Below the pieces are notes generated by a model. It was not told the DNA's origin. It saw nothing but the letters and a program-made list of their open reading frames with translations, and made no database searches. A DNA stretch of 11,859 nt from Fidelibacterota bacterium (lineage in GTDB: Bacteria; Fidelibacterota; UBA8477; JABMPR01), in assembly GCA_030595455.1 (NCBI GenBank), contig JAUVDF010000014.1:1-11859 (forward strand). Direction: 5' to 3'. Every line of letters starts with the position of its first letter. The first letter of the stretch is position 1. Of this stretch, positions 5,411 to 11,859 are shown piece after piece. Position numbers and translations under genes: made by a program.

Positions 5411-8071
5411 TCAGAGCGTCTTCATGGTTTCGAGATGATCAACCAGCTTTTTCAGAGACTGGGCATAATGGTCTAGTTTGTCTTTTTCTTTGGCGACCAC
5501 TGCCTCAGGGGCGCGATCCACAAAATTCTTGTTGGCTAACTTGCCTTCTACCGATTTTAGCAAACCTTCTGTTGTGCTAATTTCTTTCTCAAGGCGCTCG
5601 ACCTCTTTCTCAAGGTCAATGAGACCTTCCAAGGGGATAAATAATTCCATTTTTTCAACCATAGCAGAGGCAGAGAATTCCGGCTTTACCGTGTCCATTC
5701 CAAATTCAATGTCATCAGCCCTGGTTAATTTTGCTATGTTCGTTTTAGCCTGGGATAAAATATTCAGTTGCGCTTCAGAATGAACGCGTCCCACCAGTTT
5801 GATTTTTTGTGACGGTGGTACATTCATCTCAGAACGAATAGTACGGATTGCCGTGATCACCTTCTTAAGAAAATCAGCTTGCTTGGCTTCTTCCGGAGCA
5901 TGAAAATGCTCAGAGACAGATGGCCATTCAGCGACAACAATATCTGGTTCATTTTCAAGTTTCACCTGTTGCCAGATTTCTTCACTCATAAAGGGTGCAT
6001 AAGGGTGCATCATTTTCATAATGTCTCTAAGGACATAGACGGCAACTGACATGGCTGTTTGTTTCTGGGCTTCAGTACCTTCATATAGCCTTTGTTTGAT
6101 CATTTCGATGTACCAGTCACAGAAATCATTCCAGATAAAATCCCATAAGGCGCGGGCTGTTTCATCAAAAGAGAATCCTTCAAGCAAACCGGTTACTCGC
6201 TCGATCGTTTTATTCAGACGGTGTAAAATCCAGCGATCAGCTAATTCCAAATTCTGCCATTTATCAGGATTGATATGGTCAGCGGTTAAATCAAAATCCT
6301 TGTTCATCAGGACAAAGCGACTGGCGTTCCAGACTTTGTTCATGAAATTTCGGGAGACTTCCAGGCGTTCTTCTGAGAAAAGAATATCCTGTCCTTTGGG
6401 GGCAATCAACATGACACCAAAGCGTAAGGCATCAGCACCATATTTCTTGATCAGATCCAGTGGGTCTGGCGAGTTACCCAAAGACTTGGACATCTTACGA
6501 CCCTGGCCATCACGAATGATGCTAGTGAAATAGACATTTTCAAAAGGGATATCACCTTTGAATTCATAACCAGCCATAATCATGCGAGCGACCCAGAAAA
6601 AGATAATATCAGGTCCGGTAACCAAGTCATTCGTGGGGTAATAGTAATCGAGGTCTTTATCCTCTTCAGGCCATTGGTGAACGGCAAAGGGCCACAGCCA
6701 GGAGCTCGCCCAGGTATCCAGGACATCTGCATCCTGCTTAAGGCTTGATGATCCGCATTTACTACAAGCTGTAGGAGCCTCAACCTGGACCATTATTTCA
6801 GCACAATCCTGACAGGTGTAAACCGGAATTCGGTGACCCCACCACAGCTGGCGACTGATACACCAATCTTTGATGTTGCCCATCCAATGTTCATAGGTCT
6901 TGGTCCAGTGGGCTGGGTGAAATTTTATTTTGTCTTCACGCACAGCAGCTAAAGCGGGCTTAACCAGCTCGGTCATATTCATAAACCACTGTTCTGACTC
7001 GTATGGTTCAATAGGAACATTGCCCCGCTCGGAGTAACCTACTTTATGAACATGCTCCTCGATTTTTTCCATGAGGTCCAACTCATTGAGTTGTTCGATC
7101 ACGGCCTCTCTGGCCTCAAATCGATCCAGGCCAATAAAAGGTCCTGGGACATTCTCGTTCAGACTGGCATCCTCATTAAAGATATTGATAAATTCCAGAT
7201 TATGACGTTTACCCATTTCCCAGTCATTGGGATCATGTGAGGGTGTTACTTTAACACAACCAGTTCCAAATTCTTTATCTACATAGTCGTCAGCAAAAAC
7301 AGGAATCTCACGACCAACCAAGGGCAATACAACCTGCTTGCCTATCAGATCCTGATAGCGTTCATCATCTGGATGGACTGCTATTCCAGAGTCACCTAGC
7401 ATAGTCTCAGGGCGTGTGGTAGCAACAACCAGATAATCCGTTGAGTCCTTAATTGGATAACGCATATGCCATAAATGACTGTTGCGTTCCTGGTAGATAA
7501 CTTCTTCATCTGAGATGGCTGATTTTGTGGCTGGACACCAGTTGACTAAACGCTTTCCACGATAAATGTAGCCTGCATTATATAGCTCAACAAATGAGTG
7601 GAGAACTGCCGTATCATAGCCCTCATCCATGGTAAAGCGCTCTCGTTCCCAATCACAGGAAGCACCTAATTTTTTGAGTTGCTCAATGATAATACCGCCA
7701 TATTTGTCTTTCCACTCCATGGCGTGTTTCAAAAATTCATCACGACCTATTTCATGTTTAGTAAACCCTTTTTCACGGAGCATGTTTACTACTTTAGTTT
7801 CGGTGGCGATAGAGGCATGATCTGTACCGGGAATCCAACAGGCTTCGCGACCTTGCATACGGCGCCAGCGAATAAGGATGTCTTGCATCGTATTATTTAG
7901 AACGTGCCCAAGGGTTAAAATACCGGTCACATTAGGTGGTGGTATGACAATGGTGTAGGGTTCTTTTTCAGGATTTGGTTCTGAGTGAAAATAGTTCTGG
8001 TCCAGCCAGTGCTGATACCATTTATCCTCGATCAGTGAGGAGTCATAACGTTTACTGAGTTCTTGTGTCAT
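5411..8071 (-). CDS. valS: Valyl-tRNA synthetase
   Basis: This class I aminoacyl-tRNA synthetase charges tRNA-Val with valine in the cytoplasm. The 886-residue product has the whole domain series: the ATP motif PPPNVTGILTLGH (TLGH at 53-56), the CP1 editing domain at about 190-350 with TTRPETMLGD, the motif DWCISRQLWWGHRIP, a CxxC-CxxC zinc-ribbon-like insertion next to it, KMSKS at 526-530, the anticodon-binding helices with WNDFCDWYIE, and a C-terminal coiled coil at about 820-886. It is shorter than the roughly 950-residue gammaproteobacterial enzyme and closer to the length seen in Bacteroidota. NNTMQDIL and GTDHASIATETKVV also recall that group. The start is the ATG at 8071; the upstream AAAGG is 11-12 bases away, longer than ideal. 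The gene looks intact. Confidence 0.98.
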   Translation of the reverse strand: MTQELSKRYDSSLIEDKWYQHWLDQNYFHSEPNPEKEPYTIVIPPPNVTGILTLGHVLNNTMQDILIRWRRMQGREACWIPGTDHASIATETKVVNMLREKGFTKHEIGRDEFLKHAMEWKDKYGGIIIEQLKKLGASCDWERERFTMDEGYDTAVLHSFVELYNAGYIYRGKRLVNWCPATKSAISDEEVIYQERNSHLWHMRYPIKDSTDYLVVATTRPETMLGDSGIAVHPDDERYQDLIGKQVVLPLVGREIPVFADDYVDKEFGTGCVKVTPSHDPNDWEMGKRHNLEFINIFNEDASLNENVPGPFIGLDRFEAREAVIEQLNELDLMEKIEEHVHKVGYSERGNVPIEPYESEQWFMNMTELVKPALAAVREDKIKFHPAHWTKTYEHWMGNIKDWCISRQLWWGHRIPVYTCQDCAEIMVQVEAPTACSKCGSSSLKQDADVLDTWASSWLWPFAVHQWPEEDKDLDYYYPTNDLVTGPDIIFFWVARMIMAGYEFKGDIPFENVYFTSIIRDGQGRKMSKSLGNSPDPLDLIKKYGADALRFGVMLIAPKGQDILFSEERLEVSRNFMNKVWNASRFVLMNKDFDLTADHINPDKWQNLELADRWILHRLNKTIERVTGLLEGFSFDETARALWDFIWNDFCDWYIEMIKQRLYEGTEAQKQTAMSVAVYVLRDIMKMMHPYAPFMSEEIWQQVKLENEPDIVVAEWPSVSEHFHAPEEAKQADFLKKVITAIRTIRSEMNVPPSQKIKLVGRVHSEAQLNILSQAKTNIAKLTRADDIEFGMDTVKPEFSASAMVEKMELFIPLEGLIDLEKEVERLEKEISTTEGLLKSVEGKLANKNFVDRAPEAVVAKEKDKLDHYAQSLKKLVDHLETMKTL

Positions 8072-8167
8072 TTTTTCTACATACCTTTATCAAACTAACG
8101 GAGTAACCACGACCTTTAAGCGCAGGAATTTAGACGATGGGATGGGGTGGTGTAAGGAGAAACTCTC

Positions 8168-9334
8168 TTAAAACTGATCACTAGGTGAATCCCAGACTTC
8201 TTCTTCAGCGTCTTCTGGTTCTTCTAACTCTTGAAACACTTCTAATTCTTCAGGCTCTTCAGCCAGCAGGGTGTTCTTGATGTCATTTTCCCAAAAAACA
8301 ACCGCATCTGCTTCAAATCGAACCAGTGCTTCACCATAAGACCATTGGTTACCATCAATGATGTCTGGAGCTCCCTGTAATGCGGCTACATCAGCTTTTT
8401 TTGAACCAACATAGAAGTACTCAGGAGCGTCACTCCAGGTGGAATCGCTAGGCATGCCTATATTTAGAGGGCTTAGCTCTGATGACTCCCAGCCAATGAC
8501 AGCATTTCCAGAGAAGAGTACCGTTGAATGCCCATAACGCCACAAAGGACCACTGATCTTTAGCGGAGCCCCTTGAACCAGTGAGACCCATTCTTTATCA
8601 GACCCGAGAGTAAAAAAGGTATCAAGATAAGCCACCTCTAGTTCAGCTTCCTCTTCAAAGATATCAGGAGCTATCTCTTCTGTCGGTATTACTGTTTTTG
8701 GCTTCTTGCTAAGAGCAGCCTTTTGTTCTTTTGATTTATTACGGTAAGCTTCAACCCGGTCTCTTGGTGAATCAGAAAAAGATGAGCCGAGAATGAATAA
8801 AAAGCCAATAAGAACGGCCACCAGAATCGTGGCAATTAGTGTACTCGAGCCTGGTAAATAATCAGCAAAAGAGCTCTCGTCATCATAAAAATCTTTCGAG
8901 AATTCTGTTGCCGGTTCTGGTTCCGTTTGCGGCTCCGGCTCTGGTTCTCGCTCTGGTTCGGGTTTTGGTTTTGGTTTTGGTCTAGGTCTAGCCTTGGGTT
9001 CCTCTTTTGGGGTATCATTTACTTCATGTTCGTTATGGGCTCGGGGGGGCTTACTGTAGTCTGTACTACTCCGCGGTCCTGATGACCTTGTCCTGCCTAC
9101 AAAACGAAAATGGCCATGCCGGTTTAAATAATCCAGAGCCACTGTTTTGGCTTCATTAATTACTTTAATTTGCGCTTCAGCTTTTGCTTCTAAGCGTTTG
9201 TCACTTTGGAATCGATCAGGATGCCAGATTCTGGCAAGATCCTTATAGGCCTGTTTTAAGTCTGCCTTGGTAGCTTCTTTATCGACACCAAGATGTTTAA
9301 GTGCCTCAGCAATTGGCATGCCTTTTTTTGCCAT
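8168..9334 (-). CDS. Membrane-anchored J-domain protein with two W-x-Y-G repeats
   Basis: The 388-residue product begins with a J-domain at about residues 7-72, with the HPD motif at 38-40 (IWHPDRF) that stimulates DnaK ATPase. A low-complexity Pro/Lys/Glu linker follows (109-141), then one transmembrane helix at about 164-183. The last 200 residues hold two similar blocks at about 240-283 and 306-349. Each runs as GS.K..V...QGAP..I.G, then W.YG...V.F and a closing W-E, and they are 66 residues apart. The tail is very acidic. It is a DnaK co-chaperone by domain, not DnaJ itself: it has no G/F region or zinc fingers. Client and role are unknown. The start is the ATG at 9334; AAGGA is rather far ahead, GAG six bases away is closer. 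Neighbours give no clear functional link. Confidence 0.85.
   Translation of the reverse strand: MAKKGMPIAEALKHLGVDKEATKADLKQAYKDLARIWHPDRFQSDKRLEAKAEAQIKVINEAKTVALDYLNRHGHFRFVGRTRSSGPRSSTDYSKPPRAHNEHEVNDTPKEEPKARPRPKPKPKPEPEREPEPEPQTEPEPATEFSKDFYDDESSFADYLPGSSTLIATILVAVLIGFLFILGSSFSDSPRDRVEAYRNKSKEQKAALSKKPKTVIPTEEIAPDIFEEEAELEVAYLDTFFTLGSDKEWVSLVQGAPLKISGPLWRYGHSTVLFSGNAVIGWESSELSPLNIGMPSDSTWSDAPEYFYVGSKKADVAALQGAPDIIDGNQWSYGEALVRFEADAVVFWENDIKNTLLAEEPEELEVFQELEEPEDAEEEVWDSPSDQF
8912..9010 (-). repeat. Low-complexity Pro/Lys/Glu coding repeat
   Basis: This stretch encodes residues 109-141 of the J-domain protein. Alternating codons give Lys-Pro then Glu-Pro dipeptides, visible on the plus strand as a run of GGTTTT and GGTTCT hexamers. 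It can expand or shrink by slippage and probably forms a stiff, extended linker between the J-domain and the membrane helix. Confidence 0.8.
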
Positions 9335-9413
9335 GACGCGCTCTAATTCCTTTTAGTTGAAGTGAGTTCTTGCATAAGTCTTGTAATGTATTCTGTTTGT
9401 CTCTTCTTTGCTG

Positions 9414-9429
9414 TACAAAAAATTTTGTA
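9414..9429. promoter_or_regulatory. 16-bp palindrome upstream of the J-domain gene
   Basis: TACAAAAAATTTTGTA has exact seven-base arms and a two-base centre, 80-95 bases ahead of the ATG at 9334. No convincing promoter pair is seen with it. It may be an operator for the J-domain gene or part of the 3' end of the ABC transcript. Confidence 0.35.
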
Positions 9430-9442
9430 ATTTATAAGACGA

Positions 9443-9461
9443 GGCTTTTCAGGACAAAGCC
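9443..9461 (-). terminator. Possible weak terminator hairpin after the ABC permease
   Basis: GGCTTT and AAAGCC pair exactly over six bases around a seven-base loop, about 65 bases past the permease stop at 9528. No immediate T-run follows on the minus strand; the nearest is about 15 bases on, inside the palindrome at 9414-9429. It could end the ABC transcript inefficiently or be a simple hairpin. Confidence 0.3.
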
Positions 9462-9527
9462 CAAAACATCAAGCTGTCAGCACTTGAGCCTACTTATAAA
9501 TATTAAACTGGCTGTTTGTTTCGCTTG

Positions 9528-10670
9528 CTACAGGTGTCTTTTTTTAAACGCCCAGACACCAATCACGAAATAGATTATTGTTATCGAAAACAGTGCTGCA
9601 AGTTCCGGTAAAATATCTGAAAGACCCAAGCCAAAGATACTGATTTTATTCAGTGCGTTTATAGCATGGGTCGGAGACATGAAACCCTGCCAGCTGATTC
9701 CATAATCTCCGAAATAAAACAAAGCCTTTGCCCGGATGGGGAATGCTGCTCCGGTGAAAAACATGAACAAAAAAAGCGGGAAATTCCCAATGATCAGAAC
9801 ATCGGTTACCGAGCGCATCACAGCTGCTAGAATGAGACTAAACGCGATCATGCTAATACTCGTAAGCGTGGCAATGAGTAAGAAAATAAGATATGATCCA
9901 CGCATTTCAAAGCCCAGCAACATGGCTACTGATAGTGTCAATAATATTGAGATAATTCCCACTATTACTTGTGTTGCACTAACCCCAATCAAAAACTGCC
10001 AGGCTTTTATTCTGGACAGTTTCAACCTTAGGATGGTCTTCTGGTCTACTTCAGTAATAATGGCAATGGTGGCCGAAAACATGATCATTATGATGGCTAG
10101 GATAAGTATTCCTGGCATCCATAATTCAAATTCACTGATTGTACTGGAAAGTCCCAGAGCGGTTTCATTAATCGTGTACCGTTCCTCTTGTCCGGTAAAA
10201 AGCGATATGAAGTCGTCTAACAACTCCCCCACCCAAATTGCTGAGATCATGTAGGGTATGCTGGATACATCTCCTATAATCTCTATTTCCGGGGTTTGTC
10301 CGAAAGAATCATTTAAAGCGTTGCTAAAATTTAGCGGAATGACTAGCAGGGCATCCACACTTTTGTTTTTCAACTGCTTTAGGGCTTGAGCTTTATCTTG
10401 TGATAATTTTAACTTTAACGGTACCTCAGGTGTTTCCTCAACCATAGATTTTATGTATAAAGGAAACTCTGCACCTCGGTTTACGATCTTTCCCTGAGAA
10501 ACAAACCCCTGGTCCTGGTTCAGGATAAGCACATCATAACTGGGCTGACTTGCTTCGTTAATGAGGTAATAAACAAAAACAAAAAAGGGCGCCAGAGCAA
10601 TGGTGAGTAACAATATCCAGTAATTTCGGACTTGCTCCTTGATACTCTTTTTGATTATGGGCCAGATCAT
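9528..10670 (-). CDS. ABC-2 type transporter permease
   Basis: This 380-residue membrane protein should form the channel of an exporter with the ATPase encoded just upstream. The layout is typical for the ABC-2 permease family with a large outer domain (DrrB, NatB and YhgE-like group): one helix at about 18-37, an extracytoplasmic domain to about 185 (motif YDVLILNQDQG and a later IIGDVSS), then five helices clustered in the last 195 residues. The final residues, VWAFKKRHL, form a short basic tail. The ATG at 10670 lies 12 bases after the ATPase stop, with an AGG overlapping that stop, so the two genes are one operon. The exported substrate cannot be told from sequence; drugs, lipids, polysaccharide or sodium are all known for the family. 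Confidence 0.9.
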   Translation of the reverse strand: MIWPIIKKSIKEQVRNYWILLLTIALAPFFVFVYYLINEASQPSYDVLILNQDQGFVSQGKIVNRGAEFPLYIKSMVEETPEVPLKLKLSQDKAQALKQLKNKSVDALLVIPLNFSNALNDSFGQTPEIEIIGDVSSIPYMISAIWVGELLDDFISLFTGQEERYTINETALGLSSTISEFELWMPGILILAIIMIMFSATIAIITEVDQKTILRLKLSRIKAWQFLIGVSATQVIVGIISILLTLSVAMLLGFEMRGSYLIFLLIATLTSISMIAFSLILAAVMRSVTDVLIIGNFPLFLFMFFTGAAFPIRAKALFYFGDYGISWQGFMSPTHAINALNKISIFGLGLSDILPELAALFSITIIYFVIGVWAFKKRHL

Positions 10671-10682
10671 TATTTTTAAAAC

Positions 10683-11603
10683 CTATTCTCTTAATGCTCG
10701 TCCAGTTAGATGGATAAACACATCTTCCAGGGAGTTTTTTCTCAATTGCATACCACTGTATTCAATCTGCTGTTCTTTCAATACGGTAGTAATCGCTGAA
10801 ATCTTTCCCAGTAAATCTTTGTTACGTATTCTAAGTGTATTTTCGAATAATGTGACACTCTGACTGAGAGGTGCCATGGCTACTTCTAGGTTCTTCAGTC
10901 TTTCCTCTTTCGCATTGATGTCAATGCTAATTTCCAGTAAGTCACCCTCGCCCACTGAGTTTTTTAATTGTTCCAACGTGTCAAGTTTTAGAAGCTTGCC
11001 ATGATCAATGATAGCAACTCGATCTGCTAGTTTCTCTGCTTCATCCATATTGTGGGTCGTAAGGATTATGGTTTTCCGCTTGGCCAGTTCTTTAATCATA
11101 TCTCGAACCAATACTCGGCTCTGAGGATCTAGGCCTGACTCTGGTTCGTCCAACACGAGGATCGGGGGGTCATGGATAAGAGCCAGGGCAATATTCAATC
11201 TGCGCTGCATTCCACCAGAAAGTTTTTCAGCCAGTATGCCTTTTTTCTCATCGAGCCCCATCTGAGACAGAAGCTTCAGAGCGCTCTTTTCGGACATACT
11301 CCGAGGCAGTGAATACATCTGTCCCACATAGATTAATTGTTCCAAACATGTGAGGCGTGGCCAGTAGATGTTCTCCTGTGGGCAATAACCGATAGCTTCT
11401 ATTAGGTTTTGGGGGTGTTTATCCCAGTGGATTTCGCCACTATCTGCCTGCAGAAGTCCACAGAGCATGCGTATCGTTGTTGTTTTTCCTGCTCCATTGG
11501 GACCCAGAAAACCAAGGATTTCACCTTCATGTACCTTTAGGGACAGGTCATCCACGGCAAGCAAATCACCAAATTGTTTTGTGAGATGGTCTATGAAAAT
11601 CAT
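10683..11603 (-). CDS. ABC transporter ATP-binding protein (ABC-2 exporter)
   Basis: This 306-residue cytoplasmic ATPase powers the permease encoded next to it. All nucleotide-binding motifs are present: Walker A GPNGAGKT at 34-41, Q-loop Gln76 in GYCPQE, signature LSGGM at 128-132, Walker B ILVLDEP with Asp152 and catalytic Glu153, D-loop SGLDP, and switch His184 in TTHNMDEAE. After about residue 215 a C-terminal extension of some 90 residues ends in SLEDVFIHLTGRALRE, a tail common in exporters of the CcmA/NatA/DrrA type. The start is the ATG at 11603 with GGA seven bases ahead. The Walker B loop reads DEPESGLD where DEPTxGLD is most usual, a minor variation. No transcriptional regulator sits beside the pair within the window. 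Confidence 0.94.
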   Translation of the reverse strand: MIFIDHLTKQFGDLLAVDDLSLKVHEGEILGFLGPNGAGKTTTIRMLCGLLQADSGEIHWDKHPQNLIEAIGYCPQENIYWPRLTCLEQLIYVGQMYSLPRSMSEKSALKLLSQMGLDEKKGILAEKLSGGMQRRLNIALALIHDPPILVLDEPESGLDPQSRVLVRDMIKELAKRKTIILTTHNMDEAEKLADRVAIIDHGKLLKLDTLEQLKNSVGEGDLLEISIDINAKEERLKNLEVAMAPLSQSVTLFENTLRIRNKDLLGKISAITTVLKEQQIEYSGMQLRKNSLEDVFIHLTGRALRE

Positions 11604-11622
11604 CGTTTGTCCGTCAGTCTTA

Positions 11623-11670
11623 AATATAGCTAATGTGAACCACGAAAAGATGTGCTAAATCTTGTTCACA
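11623..11670 (-). promoter_or_regulatory. Possible promoter -10 and spaced dyad ahead of the ABC operon
   Basis: TATATT at 11628-11623 on the minus strand could be a -10, about 20 bases ahead of the ATG at 11603; no good -35 is seen 16-18 bases before it. Exact inverted arms TGTGAAC (11634-11640) and GTTCACA (11664-11670) lie just upstream, their centres 30 bases apart, near three helical turns. They could be half-sites for a regulator of the transporter. Confidence 0.35.
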
Positions 11671-11684
11671 CTATCACAGAACTT

Positions 11685-11705
11685 AAAAACGCCTGAACTG
11701 TTTTT
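11685..11705 (-). terminator. Possible weak terminator after the edge gene
   Basis: AAAAAC and GTTTTT pair over six bases around a nine-base loop, about 33 bases past the stop at 11738. The T-run is part of the stem and there is no GC-rich core, so termination would be weak. Confidence 0.2.
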
Positions 11706-11737
11706 GCCGTGACCCTGAGGGACTGCGTTAAAGTGGT

Positions 11738-11859
11738 TTAGCTTTCATTTCCCGCGGCAAATTGTGCATCGATTTCCAGCTCCTTGACTGAACTCTCAAT
11801 CTCCTCTGCGGTGGGCATAACCCCTGTTCTCCACTTGATTATATGGCGACGAGCACCAT
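11738..11859 (-). CDS. C-terminal end of an unidentified protein, truncated by the window edge
   Basis: One minus-strand frame stays open from the right edge to a TAA at 11740-11738, giving 39 residues. They begin GARRHIIKWRTGVMPTAEEI and end with a helical, acidic segment and FAAGNES. The other two minus frames have stops in this stretch, and the composition (a basic patch, then PTAEEIESSVKELE) looks like real coding sequence, not noise. I do not recognise the family from the tail. It is the gene ahead of the ABC operon, separated from it by 134 bases that contain a possible weak terminator and a promoter, so it is probably a separate transcript. Confidence 0.6.
   Translation of the reverse strand, partial: GARRHIIKWRTGVMPTAEEIESSVKELEIDAQFAAGNES

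Noticed and set aside
6051..6533. Plus-strand frame of 160 codons antisense to valS
   Set aside because: The opposite strand encodes the KMSKS and nearby regions of ValS, and the product looks like random composition.
8072..8167. T-box or other leader element ahead of valS
   Set aside because: Only 95 bases separate the genes, with no specifier-loop or antiterminator-like structure that I can see.
8154..8169. Small hairpin AAGGAGA-AAC-TCTCTT at the 3' end of the J-domain gene, considered as a terminator
   Set aside because: The stem is short with one G-T pair, the loop is three bases, it overlaps the stop codon, and no T-run follows on the minus strand.
9736..10254. Plus-strand frame of 172 codons antisense to the permease
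   Set aside because: Its methionine- and isoleucine-rich product mirrors the hydrophobic helices of the permease.

Overview
The window looks like a piece of a Gram-negative chromosome with GC in the mid-40s by eye. All eleven genes I can support lie on the minus strand. The CcoI, CcoN and ValS sequences resemble the forms I remember from Bacteroidota and other FCB-group bacteria more than the proteobacterial ones. The cue is partly gene order: ccoI, ccoS, ccoN, with assembly genes ahead of the oxidase subunit. This placement comes from motif memory, not a search; a PVC-type or another lineage is possible. I see no rRNA, tRNA, CRISPR array, insertion sequence or phage gene. No gene-free stretch exceeds 300 bases.

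Reading in the direction of transcription (high to low coordinates): 11738-11859 holds the last 39 codons of an unidentified gene. 9528-11603 is a two-gene ABC-2 export system, ATPase then permease. 8168-9334 is a membrane-anchored J-domain protein with a Pro/Glu/Lys linker and two copies of a W-x-Y-G repeat. 5411-8071 is valyl-tRNA synthetase, followed after 34 bases by a 67-residue conserved-looking hypothetical gene. 4103-4990 is a lipoprotein carrying a TonB C-terminal domain; its promoter contains a near-perfect palindrome resembling a Fur box. 1-3898 is a tightly packed cbb3 cytochrome oxidase operon: an Rrf2-family regulator with an IscR-like Cys3-His set, then ccoI (copper P-type ATPase), ccoS and the 5' part of ccoN, which runs off the window.

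The oxidase operon is the clearest functional unit. The rrf2 stop and ccoI start overlap as GTGA, ccoS follows ccoI by 19 bases, and ccoS and ccoN overlap as TAATG. This suggests that a predicted iron-sulfur sensor is co-transcribed with the copper pump, the assembly factor and the heme-copper subunit of a high-affinity terminal oxidase. The intergenic region ahead of this operon is crowded with inverted repeats, which are candidates for the regulator's own binding sites.

No clearly new multi-gene defence or mobile system is visible. The most unusual items are the Rrf2-headed cbb3 operon with its dyad-rich control region, the lipoprotein-anchored TonB-like domain behind a Fur-box-like operator, and the J-domain membrane protein whose charge pattern conflicts with its expected topology.
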